64,000 bases of DNA from Eriocheir sinensis (lineage: Eukaryota > Arthropoda > Malacostraca > Decapoda > Varunidae). Below, piece after piece: positions 52,201 through 63,337 of this stretch; the first letter of the stretch is position 1, and every line of letters begins with the position of its first letter. The translations under genes were made by a program, and so were the position numbers. The notes beneath the pieces were generated by a model. The model was not told the origin of the DNA. It was given only the letters and a program-made list of their open reading frames with translations, and did no database searches. Location of the stretch: contig NC_066513.1 in assembly GCF_024679095.1 (NCBI RefSeq), positions 6,143,825 to 6,207,824 of the forward strand. The letters run 5' to 3'.

Positions 52201-53054
52201 GAGAACCGTACCGAGAACGAGATTGGGCTGTTTACGTCGCCATCACGTAAACAAGAATTAGTCGCTGATTTTTCGGGATTCAAGGAAAAGAACAGTGAGT
52301 TACAAAATAGATTATTGCAGAGAAGAGTGAAAGGGTTGGAGAGTGATATTGAAGTGGTGATGAAGATGGTGAGTTGAGAAGGAAGAGAGAGGAGGACAAG
52401 AGAAAGATAAGTGATCTAGAATCAAAAGTGGGGGAGCTTAAGATTCAGCTGATAAAATGCTCGGAGGAGATAAAGGAAAGCGAGGATTCGGTGGAAAAGA
52501 TGAATAAGGAGCGGAATAAGTGGGAGGAGAAGTGAAAGGATGAAAAAGTGGACGTGGAGCAAAGAGTTAAGAATATGGAACAGAAAGTTGATAACGGTGG
52601 AGAGATGGTGCAAAGTGGGAGTGTACAGAGCTTTAAGGAGATTGTGGAGGAGCAGTTGGAGGAGAGAATGGCTGAGAAAGTGGTGAAGGTAATCAAAGAA
52701 AATGAGGCACTGGAAAGAGGCACGGTGGAGAAAAAGAAGAGCGTCATTGTGTTCGGTGTCAAGGAGGAGAAGACCCCAAGCAAATCTGCGAGGGAAAACA
52801 ACTTGAAAGATGTAGTGAAGAAAATCGTGCAGAGGGTACAAGAAGAGGGAAGAGACCTGGTGAAAGAAATAGATGACTGTCATAGGATTGGAAAATACAA
52901 TAGCGAAAGAGATAGACCAATTAGGATATTAATTAAGGCACAGAGCGAAGCAGAAGAGGCCCTGGCAGGAGTTTGGAAACTAGCGGGAGAAGAAGACACC
53001 AAAATGATGTGGCTGAGAAAAGATCTGAATGAACAAGAGAGACAAGTTGAATGA
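52201..53054 (+). pseudogene. LINE D ORF1 (coiled coil plus RRM-like)
   Basis: Two frames: 52201-52377 starts MENRTENEIGLF and runs into heptad-like helix; 52548-53054 continues a Glu/Lys/Val-rich coiled coil, then VIVFGVKEEKTP and CHRIGKYNSERDRPIRILIK, resembling the RRM and C-terminal RNA-binding parts of L1-type ORF1 proteins. Stops near 52377 and 52535 break it. ORF1 proteins coat the LINE RNA. Confidence 0.65.
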
Positions 53055-53111
53055 ACTTAGAGGTGAGGTTCGTGATTTAAATGAGAAGAAATCGGAAGAA
53101 GAGAAGAAGGA

Positions 53112-53955
53112 GTGTTTTTGGAGAGTAATGGATATGAAAGTGAGGAAGTGGTTCATGGTGACAAGAGAAAAGAGAGAAAAAGTCGAACAGAAAAAAAAAA
53201 AACAGAAAAGGAGGAAGGATGGAAAGTGTCATATACGAATATCAATGGAATAGTGTCATCGTGGATAGAGTTTAATGACTATTTGAGAAACAACGAACCT
53301 GATATTGTGGGGCTGATGGAAACTATGTTGTGTGACCCAATTGAGGTGGTGGGGATTGGAGAAGGTGCATACAACATAATTATGGAGGAGAGACAGAAAG
53401 AAAAAGCAGGGAGGAGGTGTGATGTTGATGGTAAGGAAAGGCATTAGGGTGGAGGAGGTGATTGAGGGTGAAGGCTTGGTAGAGGTACTGAAAGTGAAAA
53501 TTGTGGGTGCTGAAGGAAGAAGGAGGCAGTTTGTAGTAGGGTATGTGCCACCAAGAACCAATGCATGGAAGGTCCGAGAATATGAACAAATGATACAAGA
53601 CACGGTGAGTTGCCTAGATGGAATGTTGAGAGAGTGTGAGAGAATAATTATAATGGGTGATTTCAATTACAAGGAGGTAGAATGGGAGGATTGGCAGACG
53701 CAGGGAACAGAAGAGTCATGGGGAGGAAGATTCCTGCAACTGGCAATGGAACATGTACTGACTCAGTGGATTAACGAACATTCCAGATTCGGGAAAGAAG
53801 GCGAGGCATCAAGACTAAACCTGGTATTTAGCAAGGAGCCGGAAATAATAGAAAATCTTGAAGTAGATTGTCCAATAGCAAAGAGCGACCATGCGGTTGT
53901 GGAATTTGAAGTAAAAGAAAAGAGAACGATTGACCAAAAAGAGGCAGACTGTTAG
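53112..53955 (+). pseudogene. LINE D ORF2 endonuclease, copy 1
   Basis: Frame 53112-53447 carries VSYTNINGIVSSWIEF (N-terminal Asn) and DIVGLMETML (catalytic Glu). After a frame slip near 53410, frame 53419-53955 has VVGYVPPRTNAW, RIIIMGDFNYKEVEW (Asp-x-Asn) and KSDHAVVEFEV (Ser-Asp-His end). All catalytic signatures are visible but in two frames. Confidence 0.75.
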
Positions 53956-54391
53956 CATGAGAAGTTTTTTTGAAAATGCAAATTGGAGTGGGCTGTACAA
54001 AGCCACGAGTACACAAGATAAGTGGGAAGAGCTTTTAAAACGAGACAAGGAAGCCAAAAATAGATATGTCCCTAAGGTAACCAAAGAAGAAGGTTGGTAA
54101 AAAGGAGTGGTTTAACAAAAGATGCGAGGCAGCTAGAAAGAAGGAGGAAGCTTGGAAGGGATGGAGGAGACGAAGAAGAATCAACTCGTGGAACGATTTC
54201 AAACAAGCAAGGAATGAATATACAAAGATTAAAAGAGAAGAACAACGGAAATATGAAAAAGATATAGTCGACAAGCACAAAGACCAAACCAAACTATTCT
54301 ATAGACATGTGAACGGCAAATTAAAGAATAGTGAAACAATCGATAAACTGAAAATGGATGGAATGGATGGACATATGAGGACCCAGCAGAG

Positions 54392-55861
54392 ATGGCAGAA
54401 GTGATGAACAACAGCTTCCGTAAAGTTTTCACAAAAGAAGACGGATTTGTACAACCACCGGGCCAGGAAAGAGGAAGAGTTATGCAGAAGATACAGTTAA
54501 CGTTGCAGGAGGTCAAGGAAAGCTTGAACAAGCTGGATGTAAGAAAAGAGACGAGGCCGGATGGAGTATCAGGGTGGATCTTGAAAGAATGTAGTGAGCA
54601 ACTTGCAGAGAAACTACACTCCATAATGAGCGCCTCCCTGAGTGAAGGAAGGGTACCACAGGATTGGAAGAGAGCAAACATAGTACCAATTTTTAAGGGA
54701 GGAAAGAGAGAGGACCCATTACATTACAGACCGGTATCACTCACAAGTGTGGTTGTGAAGATATGCGAGAGGCTGGTTAAAAACAGGTGGTCGGATTTCT
54801 TAGAAAGTGAACAAATTATCTCGGATTGCCAGTTTGAATTCAGGAGAGGGAGATCTTGTGTTACCAACTTGTTGTGTTATTACTCAAGGGTGACATATTT
54901 AATACAAGAGAGAGAAGGCTGGGGGGATGGAGTGTACCTGGATTTGAAAAAGGCATTCGACAAAGTACCACACAGAAGACTAATTTGGAAAATTAAAAAT
55001 AGGGGTGGAGTGGGTGATGGACTGATTAAATGGCTGGAGGACTTCCTAACTAACAGGGAAATGAGGACGATAATCAGGGACATGGTTTCCAACTGGTTCC
55101 CTGTGATGAGTGGGGTCCCACAAAGTTCGGTGTTGGCGCCAATAATGTTTGCTGTTTATATAAATGATATGGTGGACGGAGTGTCCATCTATGTGAGTTT
55201 GTTTGCAGATGATGCAAAGCTATTGAGACGAGTGAATAATGTGAAGGACTGTGAGGCACTGCAGAGGGACCTGGATAAAATATGGGAGTGGAGTGGTACA
55301 TGGCAGATGGAGTTCAACCTTGGGAAATCTAAAATAATAGAGTTTGGTAGGAGTGGTAGAAGATGTGAATATGATTATAAGATGGGAAATGAGATAATAT
55401 GCAGAAGCGTGGAAGAAAAAGATTTGGGAGTGACTGTCTCAGAGAAAATGTCACCGGACAAACACATCAACAGGATAACAGGACAAACTATGAATTTGCT
55501 GAGGAACATAAGGATGGCATTTGTGTATTTGGACGAGGAGATGATGAAGAAAATAATAGTTACAAAAATAAGGCCAAGGTTGGAGTATGCAGCAGTGGTC
55601 TGGTTTCCTCCCGAAAATAAGAACATAAGAAAGCTGGAAAGAGTGCAGAGAGTGGCCACTAAGATGGTGCCGGAACTTAAAGATCGGACTTATGAGGAGA
55701 GGCTCAATAGCATGGGGCTCACAACCCTGGAGAAAAGAAGAGAAAAAGGAGACCTGATAGCAGTGTACAGGGTGGCGAGCACAGGGGAGCATATGGACAG
55801 AGAGGACCTGTGCGTGTGGAACGAGAGGACATGGAAAGATGTTGAGGGCGACCACGTGTAG
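54392..55861 (+). CDS. LINE D reverse transcriptase, 489-codon frame
   Basis: RT motifs in order: DWKRANIVPIFKGGK (0/1), HYRPVSLTSVVVK (1-2), FEFRRGRSCVTNLL (2a), VYLDLKKAFDKVPHRRL (A), MSGVPQSSVLAPIMFAVYI (B, with Ser where Gly is usual), SLFADDAKLL (C), EFNLGKSKIIEFG (D) and KDLGVTV (E). An RPRLEYAAVVWFPP thumb motif and YEERLNSMGLTTLEKRR follow. It stops at 55861 from a frame slip; the remaining C-terminal text (KKFSFPNKSIELWNRLQ) continues in another frame to about 55988. The linker upstream (53955-54390) has several stops. Confidence 0.85.
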   Translation: MAEVMNNSFRKVFTKEDGFVQPPGQERGRVMQKIQLTLQEVKESLNKLDVRKETRPDGVSGWILKECSEQLAEKLHSIMSASLSEGRVPQDWKRANIVPIFKGGKREDPLHYRPVSLTSVVVKICERLVKNRWSDFLESEQIISDCQFEFRRGRSCVTNLLCYYSRVTYLIQEREGWGDGVYLDLKKAFDKVPHRRLIWKIKNRGGVGDGLIKWLEDFLTNREMRTIIRDMVSNWFPVMSGVPQSSVLAPIMFAVYINDMVDGVSIYVSLFADDAKLLRRVNNVKDCEALQRDLDKIWEWSGTWQMEFNLGKSKIIEFGRSGRRCEYDYKMGNEIICRSVEEKDLGVTVSEKMSPDKHINRITGQTMNLLRNIRMAFVYLDEEMMKKIIVTKIRPRLEYAAVVWFPPENKNIRKLERVQRVATKMVPELKDRTYEERLNSMGLTTLEKRREKGDLIAVYRVASTGEHMDREDLCVWNERTWKDVEGDHV

Positions 55862-56041
55862 GCGAGATGTGAAGAAGTTTAGCTTCCCAAACAAAAGCAT
55901 TGAGCTATGGAATAGGCTGCAGGAGGAGGTGGTTTGTGCAAGAAACATTCATGATTTTAAGGAAAAGTTAGACAAGAGGGGATATTGAGACGGGACAGCG
56001 CGAGCGTAGCTCTTTTCCCGTATGTCACAACTAGGTAAATA

Positions 56042-56044
56042 CCC

Positions 56045-56075
<31 letters not shown>

Positions 56076-56081
56076 ACACAC
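56042..56081. repeat. C-run and (AC)n tract between LINE D copies
   Basis: About 19 C followed by ten CA units, placed between the 3' end of copy 1 and the 5' end of copy 2. LINE D copy 2 begins with GCCAAGATGGCGGACGG at 56082. Confidence 0.92.
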
Positions 56082-56249
56082 GCCAAGATGGCGGACGGAC
56101 ACAGTTGAACTCCTGACGCGTCTTCAGTACTATCATCAGGCTGCGCGGGAACTAAACCCTAGACGTGGAAATTAAGGTGGGAGCCGTACTAGGTGGTAAT
56201 CGTGCTGTTCCAAGTATTGAAGGCTGAGAGCAGTGAATAACACTGACTA

Positions 56250-56890
56250 ATGAGCGAGGAGAAGGCGGGGGCGACGGCTTCGTCGCCACCACCAGGTTTG
56301 TTTACACCGGTAAGCAGGGGAGCCAGGACAAGGGACAATGATTTTGAAGGTTTCTCGGAAGACGTGGAGAGGCACAGAGACCGAGACATTATGTTGAGAA
56401 GGAGACTTATTGACTTGGAAAGGGAGATGAAGGAAATGAAGGACAGAATGGGGATGTTGGAGAGAGAGGTTGACGTCTTAAAGACGGAGAAAATGTTTGG
56501 AAAAATGCATACAATGACCTGCACAATCAGGTAACGTTGAATGAGAAGAAGACAGAGGATACAGAGGTTAAAGTCAAGGAATTAAAGGAAACGCATAAAG
56601 TTTGGAAGGAGGAACAAGAAAAGGAGAATATTAGCTTTAAGAAAATTGTGGAGGAGCAAGTCAAGGCTAAGGATGAAGCTATAACTGAAAAGGTGATCAA
56701 GGTGATAAAAGAAAAAACAGAAATAGTGAGGGACTCCGCTGAAAAAAAGAAGTCTGTAGTAGTGGTGGGCATTAATGAAGAGCATATGCCGATCAGACAT
56801 ACAAGGGAAAAGAAAGAAAGGAAGGCAGTGGAGCAAGTAATTGAAGCAATTCAGGAAGAAGGTCATGAGCTGGTAGGGGAGATCGAATAA
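56250..56890 (+). pseudogene. LINE D ORF1, copy 2
   Basis: Starts MSEEKAGATASSPPPGL, then a strongly charged coiled coil (LIDLEREMKEMKDRMGMLER). A frame change near 56520-56540 is followed by KIVEEQVKAKDEAITEKVIK, SVVVVGINEEHM and a stop at 56888-56890. RRM-like text (FRLGKYEEGAQRPVKIRF-like) continues after the stop at about 56897-56950. Same family as the ORF1 at 52201-53054. Confidence 0.65.
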
Positions 56891-56956
56891 GTATTTAGGC
56901 TTGGAAAGTATGAAGAAGGAGCCCAACGACCAGTAAAAATTAGATTTAGGTCTCAA

Positions 56957-58218
56957 GTGGCTGCAGAAGAAGTGGTGGGAAAGTCATGGAAGTTAGCAAG
57001 AACAGAGACCTACAAAAAAGTCTGGGTAAGAAAGGACAGAAGTGTGGAGGAAATTAACACGATAAGAGAATTGAAGAATCAAGCCAACGAAAAGAATGAA
57101 GCAAGGTCAGAAGATGAAAAAAAAAGTTTTCCGGAGAGTGATAGACATGGACCTAAGGAAATGGTACAGAAGGAAAGAGGAGACACCTTGAAGGTGGCAT
57201 ACACTAATGTGAATGGGTTAATCTCGTCAATGTTAGAAATAGGAGATTACCTGAGCAAGGAAAAAACAAATGTTATGGGGATTACGGAAACCAAATTGAC
57301 TGGTAGTATAGATGCATTTAACTTAGGGGATGGTAAATATAATGTATGGATGAGAAATAGAGGAAATAAACAAGGAGGAGGAGTGATGCTATTGTTGAAA
57401 AAAGAATGGACAGTGGAGGGTGTCACCTATGGCGAAGAGGAAGCGGAGGTCTTGAGTGTGGGAATAAGACTGCAAAAGGGAGGATGCAGAAATACCGTAG
57501 TGGTGTATGTCCCTCCAAAAAACAATTCATGGACAGAAGAATTGTACAAGAAGAAGCTGGAAGATACATTGGATTGCCTAAGGAGATTGTTGAAGGAGAA
57601 GAAGAAGATTCTGATAATGTGAGATTTTAATTGTAAGGAAGTGTCATGGGCAAACTGGTCAACGAAAGGAAGTGAAGCTTCAAGGGGTAACAAGGTTTTG
57701 TAATTGGTTATAGATAACGTCCTCACACAGTGGGTAGAGGAAATACAAGATTCAGAGGAGATGAGTCATCTAGATTGGACTTGATAACCACCAGGGAGCC
57801 AGATATCATAAAGGAAATGAACTATAAGAGCCGTATAGGGAAGAGCGATCACGTACTTATCGAGTACATATTACGAGAAGGAGATAAAATAATCAGGAAT
57901 GAGGACTACAGGAAAGAATGGTTTAACTTTAATAAGTCAAATTTTGAACAACTTGGGAAACATTTTGAGGAAGCACAATGGGATACTTTTTTTGAGGCTG
58001 AAAATGTGGAGGAAAAATGGGCTATCTTTCTACGAATTTACAACGGAGTGGAAAAATGGGTACCAAGGATGAAAGAAGGACAGAAATCAAGAGAAGAGTG
58101 GTATAATAGAAAGTGTGTAGACGCCAAGCAGGATAAGGAGAAGGCATGGAACAAATGGAGAAAAATAGGAGGATGGATCTATGGAATGAGTACAAAAGGA
58201 AGAGGAATGTTTATGTGA
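56957..58218 (+). pseudogene. LINE D copy 2 ORF1 end, endonuclease and linker
   Basis: Frame 56957-57622 holds the end of ORF1 (VGKSWKLARTETYKKVWVRK), then VAYTNVNGLISSMLEI, GITETKLTG and VVVYVPPKNNSWTEE; a TGA at about 57620 precedes DFNCKEVSW. Frame 57730-58218 resumes with SSRLDLITTREPDI, IGKSDHVLIEYI and linker. ORF1 and ORF2 text being in one frame here reflects a slip, not a natural fusion. Confidence 0.7.
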
Positions 58219-58446
58219 AAGTAAGAAGAGAAGAAAAAAGTTTTTTTGAGAAAAATATTGTAGATAAGTGCAAAGACCAGCCAAAACTGTTTTATAAGTT
58301 CATAAATGGAAAGTTGAAAAATAGAGATGAGATTCAGAAAGTTAAAGTTAATGGTGAAATCTTTGATAGTATAAGTGAAATAGTAGAAGTGATGAATAAT
58401 TGTTTCCAAACAGAGTTCACGAGGGAGAGTGAGTTTGAAGGTGTAG

Positions 58447-59303
58447 ATGCAGTGCCGGGGAATAGAGTGCATGGGTCTGGAGAGAATACAAACATCAGCA
58501 GATGAAGTTGGAAAATTATTGGAAGAATTGGATGCGAGGAAATCAGCAGGACCGGATGGTATATCAAATTGGGTGCTAAAAGAGTGTAACCAGCAAATAG
58601 CTGAAAAGTTGAGCAACTTGATTAATGTCTCACTAGCACAAGGGAAGGTACCGAGAGACTAGAAGAGGGCTAACATCATCCCAATACATAAAGGAGGAAG
58701 TAAGGAAGACCCGTTGAACTAGTGTCATTAACAAGTGTAGTAGCAAAGATGTGTGAGAAAATTATAAAAAAACAGATGGGTGGAGCATTTAGAAGAAAAC
58801 AGTATATTAACAAATAGCCAATTCGGGTTCAGAGGAGGATGGTCTTGTGTAACTAATCTGATCAGCTTTTATTCAAGAGTAATTGATATAATACAGGAAA
58901 GAGACGGTTGGGCAGATTGTGTGTATCTGGGCTTAAAGAAGGCATTTGATAAAGTACCACACAAGCGATTAATATGGAAGCTTAATCATGTTGGAGGTCT
59001 GGGTGGTTCAATATTGGATTGGATTATGGACTTTTTGACGAAGAGAGAAATGAGAACAGTAATTAGGAATAATAAATCAAGCTGGATGGAAGTGACTAGT
59101 GGAGTCCCCCAAGGATCGGTGCTGGCTCCGATTATGTTTGTAATATATATTAATGACATGACAGAAGGGGTGACAAACTATATAAATATGTTTGCTGATG
59201 ATGCTAAAATAATGAGGAGGGTGGCTAATGAAGAAGACTGTGTAGCCCTGAGCCAAGATCTCGATAGAATAAGCGAATGGTCACGCAAATGGGAAATGAC
59301 ATT
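58447..59303 (+). pseudogene. LINE D copy 2 RT, first part
   Basis: Frame 58447-58662 has LDARKSAGPDGISNWVLKEC, ended by a stop in the RD*KRA block. Frame 58780-59361 has FGFRGGWSCVTNLI, VYLGLKKAFDKVPHKRL (Gly where the catalytic Asp of motif A is expected), TSGVPQGSVLAPIMFVIYI and NMFADDAKIM, then WSRKWEMTF at about 59303, where LINE C DNA begins. Confidence 0.78.
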
Positions 59304-59433
59304 CATTTTTTTTTCTTTTTTTTTTTTTACAGCTAAGGAGACAGTTCAAGGGCGTAAATAAAAAATATATATATAAAAAAGCCCGCTACTCACTGCTCCC
59401 GAACAGAGGTCAAAGGAGTGTCCAAAACGAGAG

Positions 59434-60990
59434 TCAATTTCGGGAGGAGAAGTGTCTTGATACCCTCCTCTTGAAAGAGTTCAAGTCGTAGGCAGGAGGA
59501 AATACAGATGAAGGAAGATTGTTCCAGAGTTTACCAGCGTGAGGGATGAAAGAGTGAAGATGCTGGTTGACTCTTCCATAAGGGGTTTGGACAGTATAGG
59601 GATGAGCATGAGTAGAAAGTCGTGTGCAGCGGGGCCGCGGGAAGAGTGGAGGCATGCAGTTAGCAAGTTCAGAAGAGCAGTCAGCATGAAAATATCGATA
59701 GAAGATAGAAAGAGAGGCAACATGGCGGCGGAATTTGATAGTTAAAAGACTATCAGTATGAGGAGGAGAGCTGATGAGACGAAGAGCCTTTGACTCCACT
59801 CTGTCAAGGAGAGCTGTGTGAGTGGACCCCCCCCACACATGAGATGCATACTCCATACGAGGGCGGACGAGGCCCCTGTAAATGGATAGCAACTGTGCGG
59901 GGGAGAAGAACTGGCGGAGACGGTACAGAACGCCCAGCCTCGAGGAAGCTGATTTAGTAAGAGATGAGATATGAAGTTTCCAGTTGAGATTTTGAGTTAA
60001 GGATAGACCGAGAATGTTTAGTGTTGAGAAAGGTGATAGCTGAGTGTTGTCAAAGAATAGTGGATAGTTGTTTGGAAGATTGTGTCGAGCAGATAGGTGG
60101 AGAAACTGTGTTTTTGAGGCGTTGAAGGACACACGGTTCCTCTTGCCCCAATCGGAAATAATAGTAAGGTCTGAGGCTAAGGGTTCTGTTGCCTCCACCC
60201 TTGAATCGTTAAGTCCCTGTATGGTGGGTCCTTTGTTAAAAGAAGTTGAGTAATGCAGAATGGAGTCATCGGCGTAAGAATGGATAGGACAGCTCGTTTT
60301 GGAAAGAAGATCATCAATGAACAACAGAAAGAGAGTGGGAGATAGGACAGAACCCTGTGGGACACCACTCTTAATAGGTTTAGGGGAAGAACAGTGACCG
60401 TCTACCACAGCATAAATAGAACGGTCAGAAAGGAAACTGGAGATAAAGGTACAGAGAGAAGGATAGAAACCGTAGGAGGGTAGTTTGGAAAGCAAAGATT
60501 TGTGCCAGACCCTATCAAAAGCTTTTGATATGTCCAGCGCAATAGCAAAGGTTTCACCGAAACGGCTAAGAGAGGATGACCAAGAGTCAGTTAGGAAGGC
60601 AAGGAGATCACCAGTAGAACGCCCCTTGCGGAACCCATACCGGCGATCAGATAGAAGGTCAGAAGTGGAAAGGTGCTTTTGAATCTTACGGTTAAGAATT
60701 GATTCAAAAGCTTTAGATAGACAAGAAAGTAAAGTTATAGGACGGTAGTTTGAGGGATTGGAACGGTCACCCTTCTTAGGCACAGGCTGTATGAAGGCAT
60801 ACTTCCAGCAGGAAGGAAAGGTAGATGTTGACAGGCAGAGGCGAAAGAGTTTGACCAGGCAGGGTGACAGCACGGAGGCACAGTTTCTAAGGACAATAGG
60901 AGGCACTCCATCAGGTCCATAAGCCTTCTGAGGATTGAGGCCAGAGAGGGCATAGAAAACATAATTTTGAAGAATCTTTATAACAGGCAT
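59434..60990 (-). CDS. LINE C reverse transcriptase, open 518-codon frame
   Basis: Reverse transcriptase of a jockey-like LINE. Motifs in order: LNPQKAYGPDGVPPIVLRNC (pre-RT), CWKYAFIQPVPKKGD (0/1), NYRPITLLSCLSKAFE (1-2), RRYGFRKGRSTGDLL (2a), IALDISKAFDRVWHKSLL (A), KSGVPQGSVLSPTLFLLFI (B), HSYADDSILHY (C, catalytic Asp pair), RVSFNASKTQFLHLS (D) and LGLSLTQNLNWK (E). A VRPRMEYASHVWGGS thumb and a C-terminal HAGKLWNNLPSSVF block end at RHFSSRN. The frame has no stop; it is N-terminally continuous with damaged linker sequence. It is the best preserved RT in the window. Confidence 0.88.
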   Translation of the reverse strand: MPVIKILQNYVFYALSGLNPQKAYGPDGVPPIVLRNCASVLSPCLVKLFRLCLSTSTFPSCWKYAFIQPVPKKGDRSNPSNYRPITLLSCLSKAFESILNRKIQKHLSTSDLLSDRRYGFRKGRSTGDLLAFLTDSWSSSLSRFGETFAIALDISKAFDRVWHKSLLSKLPSYGFYPSLCTFISSFLSDRSIYAVVDGHCSSPKPIKSGVPQGSVLSPTLFLLFIDDLLSKTSCPIHSYADDSILHYSTSFNKGPTIQGLNDSRVEATEPLASDLTIISDWGKRNRVSFNASKTQFLHLSARHNLPNNYPLFFDNTQLSPFSTLNILGLSLTQNLNWKLHISSLTKSASSRLGVLYRLRQFFSPAQLLSIYRGLVRPRMEYASHVWGGSTHTALLDRVESKALRLISSPPHTDSLLTIKFRRHVASLSIFYRYFHADCSSELANCMPPLFPRPRCTRLSTHAHPYTVQTPYGRVNQHLHSFIPHAGKLWNNLPSSVFPPAYDLNSFKRRVSRHFSSRN

Positions 60991-61220
60991 AAAAGAGTCA
61001 GAGGGGGATGAGTAGGAGGAATATGCCCAGAATCGTCCAGAGCGGAGTTTTTAGAAAAAAATTGAGAGAAGAGTTCAGCCTTAGAGATAGATGAAACGGC
61101 AGTGTTGCCGTCAGGACTGAGGAGTGGAGGGAAAGATGAAGAAGTGAAGTTGGAGGAGGTGTTTTTGGCTAGATGCCAGAAGTCACGGGAAGAGTTAAAG
61201 AAAGCAAAGTTTTGGCATTT

Positions 61221-62154
61221 TCAATTAATGAAAGAGTTTTTGGTTAGTCGGAGAATAGATTTGGCATAATTCCGGGCAGAAATGTAAAGTTCGTAGTTAG
61301 CATTAGTATGAAGGCTCTGGTACCTTTTGTGAGCTGCCTCTCTATCATTGGCAGCACGAGAACAAGCGTGATTAAACCAAGGCTTTTTAGCGTGAGGAGT
61401 AGAGAAAGTACGTTGAATGTATGCCTCCATTCCAGAGACAATCACCTCTGTGATGCGCTGAGCACACACAAAGGGGTCTCCATCCTGGAAGCAATAATCA
61501 TTCCACGGGAAAATCGGAAAAGTACATCCTCAGGTCGTCCCACCGAGCTGAAGCAAAATGCCAGAAGCATCGCCTCTTCGGTGGGTCCAGAGGGTGTACA
61601 GGAGCGATAGGACAGGATACAGAACGGAGAGAACAGTTTGACAGAATAAGCAGAAGGGTTTGAGGTAAGGAAGAGGTCTAGAATGTTGGGCCTGTCTCCA
61701 AGACGGTCGGGAATACGTGTAGGGTGCTGGACCAACTGCTCTAGGTCGTTGAGGATAGCAAAGTTGTAGGCTTGTTCACCAGACTGGTCAGTGAAAGAGG
61801 ATGAAAGCCAAAGCTGGTGGTGAACATTGAAATCTCCACTTTAGAGTTCAAATAGTCAAAGAATTTTACATAGTTAGTAGAGTTAGGTGAGAGGTAAACA
61901 GCACAGATGTATGTAGTAATAGAATGACAATGAAGTCTTAGCCAGAGGGTGGAAAATTCTGAAGAATCAAGGTTGTGGGCACGAGAGCAAGTGATGTCGT
62001 TGCGCACGTAGGCGCAACATCCAGCTTTGGATTGAAATTTAGGATAGAGATAGAAGGAGGGAACAGAGTAGAGATTGCTGTCAGTAGCCTCAGAAACCTG
62101 TGTTTCGGTGAGGAAGAGAAGGTGAGGTTTAGAGGAAGAGAGATGGTGTTCCAC
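61221..62154 (-). pseudogene. LINE C endonuclease and linker remnants
   Basis: Frame 61741-62154 reads SSSKPHLLFLTETQVSEATD (catalytic Glu block) and CCAYVRNDITCSRAH, with VYLSPNSTNYVKFFDYL. Frame 61442-61735 has [20 protein letters not shown], and frame 61221-61469 has KPWFNHACSRAANDREAAHK. These are in three frames with slips near 61740-61830 and 61450, so the protein is broken before the RT. Confidence 0.7.
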
Positions 62155-62570
62155 AGAATGAAAATTAGAACGAAGACCGCGAATGTTGCAGAAATTGAGA
62201 AGAGGTTCGAGGAGCTATCAAGACACCTCTCGGGTCGGCAGCCAGAAGGGGAGTCCTTCCTAGGGGAATTTGTGGTCCCCCCTCCAGGCGGGGACTCCGA
62301 GGCATGATGTAGGTGTGCCATTTTGAAATTTGAATTTTGGGAAAAGGTGTATATGTTGTGTGAATGTAGTGTGGTGTGGATAGAGAGAGGATCTGTCTTT
62401 AGAGAGCATGCTGAACTACTCTCCGGTGTTGGTGAGACAATAGGGAAACGGTTAGTGAGGACATGGGAAGGGTCTTTGGAGGGCTTCAGCTCCCTTCTCA
62501 CCTCCCATATATTCCTCACCGGGAGTGGCTTGCGCCCGTTCGGTAGGTGTCTCCCTACCTACTCCTACAG

Positions 62571-63190
62571 AAAAGTGTAGCGTGATGGAGTTTGGTAAGA
62601 GCAGTAGACGAATATCGGGGAACTACTCTCTGAGTAATGAAAGAATCATGAAAAAAACTGAAGAAAAAGATCTGGGAGTGATCATAACAGAAAAGTTATC
62701 CTTTGGAAAACATATAGACTGGATAACTGGGGAAACATACAATCTTAGAAACATTAAAGCAGCATTTACATATTTAGATGAAGAAATGGTGAAGAAACTA
62801 ATAACATCGATGATACGGCCAAGACTGGAATATGCAGCATTAGTGTGGTCACCTAGATTGAAGAAAGAAATTAGAAAGTTGGAAAGAATACAAAAAGCAG
62901 CGACTAAATTACCAGAAACTCTGAGAGAACATACTTATGAAGAAAGACTGGAGAAATTGGGACTAACAACACTGGAGAGCAGAAGAGAGAGGGGACCTAA
63001 TAGCATTGTACAGGATACAAGAGGGATTGGAGAAATTGGACAGGGAAGACCTAGTGGTACGTGACAGAAGTGTAACAAGAGGCAATGGTAAGAAATTGAA
63101 GAAGAGCGACTGTAGGAGAGACATCAAGAAATACAGTTTTCCATACAGAAGCTTAACAACATGGAACGGACTTGACGAGGAGACTGTGTG
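62571..63190 (+). pseudogene. LINE D copy 2 RT, C-terminal part
   Basis: Resumes exactly in sense after the LINE C insert with KCSVMEFGKSS (motif D end), EEKDLGVIITEKLSFGKHID (E), IRPRLEYAALVWSPRLKKEI and YEERLEKLGLTTLESRRERG. After a frame slip near 62990, frame 63006-63191 ends with KYSFPYRSLTTWNGLDEETV, the LINE C-terminus. The 3' region runs to about 63312. Confidence 0.78.
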
Positions 63191-63312
63191 AGCAAAAACG
63201 ATTCGTGAATTTAAAGCCAAACTGGATAATAAGCGTTTTGGAGACGGAACAGCACGAGCCTAGTACGGCTCTTTTCCTGTATTTCACAACTAGGTAAATA
63301 CAACTGGGTTAA

Positions 63313-63337
63313 TACACACACACACACACACACACAC
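63313..63337. repeat. (AC)n tract between LINE D copies 2 and 3
   Basis: About twelve AC units directly after GGGTTAAT, the end of copy 2, and directly before GGAGCAGATACAGAGC, the presumed start of copy 3. Confidence 0.92.

Larger units (their letters stand above)
52036..56041 (+). mobile_element. LINE D copy 1 (CR1/L2- or jockey-like)
   Basis: A near full-length non-LTR element: 5' region, ORF1 (about 52201-53054), ORF2 with endonuclease and RT (about 53220-55980), and a 3' end CACAACTAGGTAAATAC. The same 3' word ends copy 2 near 63300. It is flanked by (AC)n on the 5' side and C-run plus (AC)n on the 3' side. Confidence 0.8.
59304..62570 (-). mobile_element. LINE C (jockey-like), inserted in LINE D copy 2
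   Basis: Minus-strand element of about 3.3 kb. The 5' end lies at about 62570 (complement of CACCGGGAGTGGCTTGCGCC, also the 5' end of the copy at 46212). The 3' end is near 59304-59330 with an A-rich tail (T-runs on the plus strand). Endonuclease scraps (62154-61221) precede a fully open RT frame. The interrupted LINE D frame resumes at 62571. Debris of this family lies at 25601, 26575, 35934 and 45215. Confidence 0.8.
56082..63312 (+). mobile_element. LINE D copy 2, interrupted by LINE C
   Basis: Same layout as copy 1: ORF1 (56250-56890), ORF2 endonuclease (about 57180-57850), linker, RT (58447-59303), then after the LINE C insert the RT thumb and C-terminus (62571-63190), and a 3' end with ACAACTAGGTAAATAC at about 63287-63301. 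It is followed directly by an (AC)n tract. ORF2 has several stops and slips. Confidence 0.8.

Noticed and set aside
52422..52883. Long minus-strand frames opposite LINE D ORF1
   Set aside because: They are shadows of the purine-rich coiled-coil coding strand; the plus-strand frame has recognisable ORF1 features.
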